Below are positions 47,901 to 58,200 of a stretch of 64,000 nucleotides of DNA, piece after piece. The notes under the pieces were generated by a model. The model saw nothing but the letters and a program-made list of their open reading frames with translations. It had not been told where the DNA came from and made no database searches. The position numbers were made by a program, and so were the translations under genes. Origin of the DNA: Siphonodentalium dalli. Taxonomy: Eukaryota; Mollusca; Scaphopoda; Gadilida; Siphonodentaliidae. Every line of letters begins with the position of its first letter. Position 1 is the first letter of the stretch. The stretch spans positions 22,012,991-22,076,990 of the forward strand of contig CP136061.1 in NCBI GenBank assembly GCA_032622095.1, in the 5' to 3' direction.

Positions 47901-50900
47901 GTATCAAATGAGTTGTTACTAAGATTGGAATTGATGTAATATTTATATTATTATAATTACATTGTACAATATAAGTAACTTCAGAAAAATATCAACAATA
48001 ATTGATAATGATTAACTTAATTAACCCTTCCATGACTGGAGCTTCCTGAAATTTTGCGAAAACCCTGTGCCAATGCATTCTCTTATATATGCGAGTCTTC
48101 CATAGGGAGCCTCACATATGTACGAGAAAACATTGGCCTGACAACATTTACATTGACCTTGTAAACCAGTGCATTCTCTTATAAGAGACTCGTATATATA
48201 AGAGAATGCACTGGCACAGGATCTTTAATGCTGCACAAGCGCAGCTCCCGTCATGAAAGGGTTAACCATGGCCTAAGTTACAGAACGACATAAACTTTGT
48301 GAGTGACACAGGTGAGTAGCATACCGCAATATCCTCGAGTGTTGTACCGTCGTCCTTGATAGACACTTTATGGGAATTATTAGCACCAGATTTGTTGATC
48401 TCATTTAAGTAGTCCTGATCGACCTTGTCCATGGCTGTTTTAAAATCATTTGACCCTTCTCCCTGTTCACATAATAAAAGTTAAACTAACCAGAGGAAAA
48501 CAACATAATTTCATTAAATATTACACATTAGTTGCAATGCATGTAAGAAAATAAAAAAAGATATGAACTGAAATAAATACACATAAAACATGGTCTATTC
48601 CCAAGATTGTGATGCACAACTGCATGATGAAACCTCACCAATAAATGTAAATAGCTTATGTCCTCTTTAAATGATAATCATGATCATTTTGTAAATGTAA
48701 TTGAAACAGTAATTGAATTACATGCTATTTATCAAAGTAATGGAGAAATGGCCAATTACAAATTACCCTCAGTCAAGCCTTGAAATAGTATGTCTGTCAT
48801 TTGCAGAATGAGGTCCCCAGAGGGTGAATTTAGTGATGCTATCCCGCACAGCGGGCTAGCATCACCAAATTCACCCTCTGGGGACCTCATTCTGCAAATG
48901 ACAGACACCCTATTTCAAGGCTTGCTCAGTTACTTAATAAAAAGTAATTAATTACAGACAATTACAATTACAAATATTCCTTCCCTGAACATAAACATGA
49001 ACCAAGTTATATGCCAAAGTTATCTGTTCTAAAATTTGATAAAAATGTTCACTTCAGAGCTATCTATGCTGTGAATCTCAGCGATTAATAAAATACTGAT
49101 TGCTAACTAACGGACTTAAAATCTGATGAGAATCACAATCGTGATTCTTAATTTGATTCTTGTAAAAGCAGCTGATTCCCTGTAGAAATGTTATATTTTG
49201 ATTCTTGCAAAATTATACTGTAATAGATGTGAAAGAAAGCCTTCGTGGAGTATGTCAAGATATCAGCTAAGTATGCTGTACTGCAATTTTCCAGAAAGGT
49301 TTCTTCTGATTGGTGAACAAGGAATTTCTGGTAGGTTAAAAGTACTCGATCTGATTCGATGGTCCCCCATATCATTAGATTCCAACAACAACAACATTTG
49401 TTGAAAAGCCCCTTCAGTTATCAGAATCGATTAATTGCCCAAAAATAATGCTAACCACATTTTCAACAACTCCTAAAGTGACTTGATTTTAGAGTTATCC
49501 ATCTTCATCCGCAATTTGGTCTGAGACCGTTTGATCGTCGACTTTTTGCAAATTTGAAATTCAAATGGCTGCTGGCGGCCATGTTTTTTTAACAAATTTC
49601 GGGAAAAATTGATGGCTCAGATCTAGAGGTTACTCCGAAGATTCATATGAAGTTTGGTGAAAATTGGATGAGAGATGTGACATGTGAGGTGTGCTCACAG
49701 AAACCTACCTTTTTTATTTCCGGCTCCAGAGCCTCCAGTTTCTTCAATCTGAGGAAGGCTTCAAATTCAGATTCACCAAACAAGATTATTGGCTCAGTCC
49801 TTTCTCGAAGTCTTCTCACGACCTGATGGGATACATACATCAACAAAAAGATAAGCAGCAACAGACAATGGTCAGCATCCAGTAAGAAACAACATATATT
49901 ATAGGGCAGAAAGAAGTCTTAGAAGTTCAAAGTTGATATCTAGAGATGCAAACACACTGTTAGGCCTACAAATAGACCTTTATTTCCACTAACCCAAAAT
50001 GAGTCTATTTTGAACTGCAGAGTCTACACATTTTATTGTGAAATCGGAACCTCAAAATTTGTTTTTAAAAGTTTCAGTTCAAATTATGTCTATTAGAAAT
50101 GTCTTTTGAGGAGTTAAAGATTGTTGTACATCATATGTTGTGGTTCCAACAACTGTGGTATTCATTGACTAACTGTGGTATTCATTGATTAACTGTGGTA
50201 TTCATTGACTAACTGTGGTATTCATTGACTAACGGTGGTATTCATTGATTAACTGTGGTATTCATTGACTAACTGTGGTATTTATTGATTAACTGTGGTA
50301 TTCATTGATTAACTGTGGTATTCATTGACTAACTGCGGTATTCATTGAGTAACTGTGGTATTCATTGACTAACTGCGGTATTTATTGATTAACTGTGGTA
50401 TTCATTGACTAACTGTGGTATTCATTGACTAACTGTGGTATTCATTGACTAACTGTGGTATTCATTGACTAACTGTGGTATTCATTGACTAACTGTGGTA
50501 TTGAACATTTGACCATATTACAAAAATAAGTAATTTTTTGGCACATTACAATAAAGTGCTGCCTACGGTACGTACCTCTTTCCTTGAAAGCTGAGGTATT
50601 TTATCTTCCTGATTCTTGTTTTCGTCTGATGTCTGAGCATTTGATGTGCTATCCTGGCTGTCCTGTAATAAAAACCATTCCAAAATGCATAAAATGGTCA
50701 ATTTACACTGCAGATTCTTTTTTCTTTTTTTTTAAATAATAAGATTCTGATATATTTGTATACATGTGATTTTTCAATTATTTTTACTGCTGAAATTCTG
50801 ATATATTTGTATACATGTGGTTTTTCAATTATTTTTATTGCTGAGATTCTGATATATTTGTATACATGTTGTTTTGCATGATTTATAATATAGCATTTGT

Positions 50901-53900
50901 AACATAAAGTGTGATTAAAATTCCAATAGTTCTTCAATTGTATATCATTATACATAGGCATGCACATATTCTCAAAACAAGTGTCCCTCTTAACGCAATT
51001 ATTAAGTTTATAGCACATTGAAGGTGTGTTGAGACCATGTTGAAGTTTAATGCACTGTGTTCAAGTTATTATTTTGCAGTATATCTTTTAATTTACATTC
51101 AGCTTTGAATAATTTGTGTTATTTTCACACTCCAAGTCTCTGTTCGGTCACAGTGTAGTTGCGGTTATATTGGTCAGCAGGCTGGTTATTGGCCAAAACA
51201 AGCCGTCACAAAGACGTATCGCTGGCAGTACCTACGGCATCAATCTGTTTCATTAATGGTCACCTCCACCACGATATGTTGAGATGATGGCTATCTCCAA
51301 CGCATTGAGGAATATTGCAACCGCATTGAAGCAAAGTTGGAACCACATTGTGTTAACAAAAGAAACACAATGATGGTCATTATTCAATGCAGTCACACAG
51401 CGGTTCCAGCGTGGTCAAGGGGGGACACTTATTTTGAGAATATGTGCATGAATGTGCTTTCCAGAGAAGATGAGGCCTAAGCAGAATGAGGTCCCCATAG
51501 CATAGCAGGCTAGCATCACTAAATTCAACCTCTGGGGACCTCAATCTGCAAATGACAGGCACATTAAAATCAGACTTGGTTGGGACCATGAATAGATTTT
51601 TAAATGAACAGAAGGAACATTACAAACTGAATCGCTGGCCTCTGTTAAAGGTAACTCCTTAAGTCGACCATGTTTCTTCCAATATTAAGAGAAGGAAGAT
51701 TACAAACCGAATCGCTGGCCTCTGTTAACTCCTTAAGTCGACCATGTTTCTTCCAATATTGCTCAGCTTCCTTTGCTGCCAGGTCTCCTCTTTTAAAGTA
51801 TTTCTTATTAGGAGCCTGAAATAGATTGCGTAGATATAAATGAATTTCTTGTATTGTTAAAGTACCATAATACTATCACATAAAATGCATAAAGTTTCAT
51901 AAATATAAATAAGTTTTACTGGTGACTGTTATTTCGCAAGCGCTTCTAATGACCGCAGGTCATATTTTAAGCTAAATATTTCATTTTTGGACATTAACAA
52001 TTATGTAGATAATACAAGCCATTGAAATTCAGAAAACCTGAGTAGAATTGATGCATAGTAGAATGTTTCAGGTACAGTTGTCGTAATAGGAAGATACCAA
52101 CCTAAATCGGTCATGTGCAACCTCTCATAACCGTCAACAACCATCATCGCCACACCGACCCCCTCCCCCCAAATATTCTCATATTTATGGTCATATATAT
52201 GCTTCAAATGTAACGTTTTTTATTAATAATGTCAGACGGCAATTAGTTGACCAGTAAATAATTTCTAAAGGTCTTCAGGCCTGGATAAAATTCTCCGACT
52301 CTCTTATTCGTAGATATGGCAAGAAACGTAGTAAAAAAATTAGGCATATCCATTTTTTTTCCCCTGTAAAACATGCTTCATTTCTACCTGTTAAATATCT
52401 AAGTCAAAAAGTGGATTCAAAACCCCACAAAGCACTGCCGCAGCCGCCACAGCGCTGCATTGAGAAAAGAAAGGATGTGATATTTGTAAAACATGCTTCA
52501 TTTCTACCTGTTAAAAATCTAAGTCAATAAGTGGATTCAAAACCCCCTCAAAGCACTGCCGCAGCCGCTACAGCGCTGCATTGAAAAAAAATGGGACACA
52601 GTATTTTTAAAACATGCTTCATTTCTACCTGTTAAAAATCTAAGTCAAAAAGTGGATTCAGCGGCAAGAAACTTCTGCTTTTTAATGTGTAGCGATGCAG
52701 CAGGGAAAAAATTGGGTATGTCTAATTTTTCGACCACATTATCTGCCATACATTATATGCTCATAACTGATTAAGCCTTATTACTATTTTGTGTAGGTAC
52801 AAGATGCCCAAAGCTCTGCATGTATTTTCCAGTGAATGCACATCAATTTGGCTACAAAAAGTGACTGTTTTTTATAACTAGACCACAGACTACAGAAACT
52901 ATAGTGAAAAACCATTGCATATATAACCAAAATGAAATATTTTAAATATGGAATTGTTATTATAAGACTACATTCAAATGTATACCAGTAGTACCTGTTA
53001 ACACATGCATATAATATTTTACAAATAAGAGCTGCTAATCCATTAACCTCTTCGGTGCTAAATGACGTTATTAGGTTATGTGCTGGGCTGTTGACATTAT
53101 TGCCATTTACCAGTGGGAACATATAACAGGAATATCACGATTCCCAAGAACCATAAAACTGACTCAGTTGAAAGCCTATTATCGTTCACAGATAGTTATT
53201 CCAATGCACCAATATCTGAGTTCCAGTTATGTATAATGGCATACTGTTAGTGTGGTGAGTAATATATGCACAGCACCTAATTTTATACGGTACCATAGAC
53301 TACAGGAAGTAAAATTTTAATCGTCCTGCCGTCTGCATGTGTGGACCACACCAGAAATTGGCAGAAAAGTAAACTGCCAGGCTAAATAAACAACTCAGTG
53401 AGCACATCAAATTAAGTCATTGTTTCGTCATATTACATCATATAATGCTTAAGTACGCTTCTAACCAATTATTTTAATTTTAATATTAATTAACAGTTCT
53501 AGTAGTTTGATTGTTTTTTTCTCGCATTTCCTCCACGTGGGCCGCGATGCGTTTCGATTTGATTTTGATTGTTTCATGGTTCTTAAATAGTATACGTTAT
53601 AAATACAAAAGTTGTGTAACTAAAATATAATTATACGGTACTTCGCTTCACTCCCCTCTTTCGTTTTGGCTGATGCACGGTATGCAATACCAATTAACTT
53701 GACAAACGTTCTTCCTTCATGCACTCTATCCCTCTACCCCCTCTTTGAACAATATTTTTTCGGATCTAACATGTTATCCCCGTCTGCTAAATTTACCCTA
53801 TATGGTATCTACTCTGATACCAAGGGTAAACTTCCTGCTCCGAGGAAAAGACTTTATAAAAGCCTTTTAGGCTTGTTGTCCAATCCCCGTTTTGAATATT

Positions 53901-55214
53901 ATTATTACTTATGTCAATTTGTTTGAATGTATTACATGTTTTGTTCGAAAATAAATATTGTTTACAGTGAGCACATCATATAATTAATCTAGCTAAATAA
54001 ACAACTCAGTGAGCACATCATATAATTAATCTAGCCCAATCATGCAGGGCTGGCGGTCTAGAAATCCAGGAGGGCTATTAATAGCCCTCCTAGATCTGCC
54101 AAGGAGGGCTACAGCCCTCCTCAACTTTTAAAGTTATGATTTATTTTATCGGAGTTACTACTGCCGTTAGTTTGTCTATTTTTTATGTTATTTAACCCCA
54201 TCTAAATTAATTTTGTTATGTGGAAACAAAATGTCCAGTTGTGAATGTCAAATCCCCCACAGTAATTATGGTATGGTGAATATTTAACTACGGTATGTTT
54301 TACATGTTATGATAATTTATATGAACCACAAACAAAATGTAAGAGTGTTTGTACTCAACAATTTGTCAGTCGGTGTCCAACCCATGCAACGAAATTGGGT
54401 GAGTTTGTCCATGTTTAAAGCATTCTCAATGTTGTGTAATTTTACATAAAATACACAATCAAGAACAGTATTAAATCCAGTATATCTACACTTGAATACA
54501 GTTACAAATGACTGCTTTATTTATCAAAGTAATCTATATTCCATCACCGATTGCAGATGCTGCTTCCAGGAGTCAAGTCACTCTCTATAGATTTACTGGG
54601 TGTTTGCAATTGGGGACATAGAGAATAGTTTCTCAACTTTAATAATTGAATAACAGTGTGAACAAGAATACTTGGAGACATTAGCTCATTATATTAAAAG
54701 ATTACCAGCTAAATACAATTTTCACTGATAGGAACCGGAAACGGAACGAAAGGTTGAACTCAATTGAAACAGTGACATTTGGTTCTCACTATCCACAAAC
54801 ATGTGTTGATTTTATCCAGTGAAGTATATTGTAAGCTCAATCTTATGAAGAAAAATAATTTATTTTGTTCTTAAAATGTGGGAGAATCGATCAAAAGATC
54901 TGATTTACGAAACAGTTCGTTCCGGAATTTAGTGTAAACATATTTTTATTTCCAAATCCAAACATAATACACATAATACACAAATGACATAAATATACAA
55001 CATATAAGAGATAATGTATGGAAATGAGGATCAGACAACAAGCCCGAGGGCTTATATGAAGTCTTCTCCTCTTTGGCGACATGCCCCTTCCCCAATAAGT
55101 GAGGGAGGGGTATCGATCAGACGGGAAATAATAGAAATAATATTTTTTAAAGGAGAAGTAACTAAGTTTAAGTTGGGATGGACACAGCGGGAAGATAGTG
55201 TTAGGGATAGCAGG

Positions 55215-55251
<37 letters not shown>

Positions 55252-58200
55252 AGAGAGGATGAGAGGGAGAGTAAGAAAGTAGAGGGGACAGAGTTTTCAA
55301 TAATTTAGTTGCTGCGTGATGAAAATTATGCTCGTAGTAATATGCATGCGTCAGGCTCCATGGGAGGGGGGTCAATCGCAATGGCCAATTCCTATTTCAA
55401 TGCGGTTCACTGTGAATATCGCTGCATTCTTCATGTAGAATCATTTCACGTATATACAGGATAGTGACAAGTAAAGTAACTTACAAAATAATCGTTATCG
55501 GAAGACATTTAGTACTACATATATAATGGAGAACATCGTGCTGCCGCATAACGCGGCCGGAATCCAAAGCAATTTGTTACCCATACAGATCATGGAAATC
55601 TTTTTGTTCTCATAATATATGTCTGTACTGCATTAAATATTTGTTTGTTTTCGCGAAGACTAAGCTCTCTTGACCCCCGCATTAGTGTATTCTCAGATAA
55701 GGCAACATTTGGTAGGGAGTCATATAGTTCTCTTCTGGGCTCTTGATAAAATGTACATTCAAAGAGATAGTGGTAAGTTGTCTCAAATTCCCCACATAGA
55801 CAGAAGGGGGAAATTTTTACATGGTTATCTGTCAGGTCACCACTTAGGTGGCTGCAGTTCAATCTTAACCGGGTATGGAGGATATGAGATTTACGACATT
55901 TACTATGATAAAAATAGGCAGGTGGACGTATATTGTCACTGTTCAGTTCCTTTTTGAAGTCTTCGATTGTACTGCTGCTCTTTGTAGTTTCTGACAGTTT
56001 GTTCCATTCGGTAATTGCAGATGGTAAGAAAGAATCCATATAATAGTCATAATTAATATTCGAGGGTAGTCTTATATGTTCAAATCTTAAGTTATATCTG
56101 GAATTATTTGCCTGAATTGGTCGTACATAATTTCTTAAAATTGATGGAGCAGTTCCTCGTATCATTTTAAAAATTTGGCATAGCTTGTGTTTTCTACGGC
56201 GTGAAGAGAGGAGTTCCCAGCCAGTCTCTGACAAAAGGCACGCGTTACTCGTACTGATGGTTGCACCTGTTACTATTCGGGCCATTTCATACTGAACCTT
56301 TTCAATGTCATCACTAAGATAATCAGGGCAGTTATCCCAAACAGGGGAGGCATATTCCAGTATTGGTCGGATAAATGTATAATGTATTTTTTCAAGCGTT
56401 ACACTGCTTAGCTTGTATCTGTGTTTACGTACTAGATTTAGTTGACTCCATGCTTTGTCAAGCATAGATCTGATGTGGATACCCCAAGAGCCCAATTTAA
56501 TGATTCCGCCATAATGCCCATTTGACATCACCATCAGTTTCTGAGTTCATGCATGCACACAATGTACAATATAATTCTTTACAATTTAGAGGCAGTATTT
56601 TACTCATTAAACACAATAACATAACTAAATAATAAATGTCCTATCATAGACGAGGCGGGCTATAAAACGCCTGCCTTGGAAAATTCTAGACCGCCTTGAG
56701 ATTTCCAGGCCTGCCAATGTTAGGCCTACTAACTGTCCAGTGCCATATTCAGCCTTCATAATTGGCTACGGCAATCAGCATTGCCGAAGCAATTTGCTGA
56801 AGCAAACTGGGCCACGGCATACTGTTGCCGTAGCGGATTGCCGAAGCCAAACAATCTGAATTAAGAGGGCTGCATATTTGATAGATTTGCTTCGATTGAC
56901 ACAACATCACAACATATTCATTGTGCTCAAACAGATATAAAGTGTTTGTGTGAGAATGTTTGATTGGTTATCAGTCGAAAATACATTACCTGTTGCGATA
57001 TTATTGAACTGCCGATATACTGGTACCGTGAATAAAATAATGTGGCCGATGTAAGATGGTGTTGGTTTTAGTGATGAGCCGATTGTCAAATAGAGCCTTG
57101 CGCCGATTTGAGATCACAATCCGCCAATTCAAGTGCCGATTCCGATTATTGTAATAATTATTCCAAAATATGTTATATGTGTTATATACTACTTTGATTT
57201 GGAAGCAACAACATCAGTAATATACCAGCATACATAAGTATAAAGGTAGGTATGGGTGGACTTGTGAACGAATTCCGGCGTCCTGACAACCAATACACAT
57301 GTTATATTATGCTAAATTTACCGTAGATTTATGTCTATAAGTCGCTACTTGTTTACCCAGTATTTCCCCTCAAAATGTGCACGCGCCTTATACAACTAAG
57401 TCAATAGAATGTCTTGATTCTGGCTAAAATCAGACACAGGTGAGTTTTGGCATTCGCTGCGATGACAACTCAGAAGAGTGCATGACCGTTCACACCAAAA
57501 CAGGAACGAAATGTTTAATTACAAATAAAAACAATTACATAATATTAATAATTGTTACCAGTGTATTTATCACTATCCAATTAATAAAATACAAGAATTC
57601 AACATGAGACCTCCGTCTGAGGAAGAGAATTTTGATGTTATACCACAATATCCTGAACTCAACTGTAGAGACACTGAATACCAAGGATGACAAGGATGAC
57701 GCAACACTTTTTTACTGTCTGCATGTTGTTTTTTTTTTTTATGTCGGCTTTTAGGTCATTGAGGTCACTGGCTGACCTGGAATAAGTTTGAATGCTGGTG
57801 ATTAGCGGTCACTACGTTGAATAGTAGTCGTTAATTGGTGAACAATGGGGGATGTTGTAAACACACTACACTATATAATGGGTCTCGTCAGGATATTTTA
57901 CATATTTATTTCAATTCATTCGATATATAATAACTGAAGCGTGGTGAATGCAGTCAACCACGTAATTTATATGTGTCAGGTGACGTGTACTTTCGGGGGT
58001 TTATACCTGTGTTTGGCAGGACCTGGCTGCATAGCATCAAATTTGTGTTTGGTTACACTTTCCCCATGTTTACGGTCATTTATTCAACAAAACATCGTTA
58101 TATTTAACACAGTTTATTGAAGAAAAACAAGCACCTGATTATTATTTAGACAATCGAAAATGCCGATGTTGAAACCCGAGTACCGATTGTCATCCGATGG

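Noticed and set aside
50143-50505. CRISPR-like regular repeat
   Set aside because: Units are directly adjacent without spacers, in an animal intron; a plain minisatellite.
54045-56713. Possible sixth hAT (caggnctgg-like ends, ggcggtctagaa near both ends)
   Set aside because: End similarity is real, but the flanks caatcatg and ccaatgtt do not form an 8-bp duplication; left as an unproven candidate that would contain the LINE fragment.
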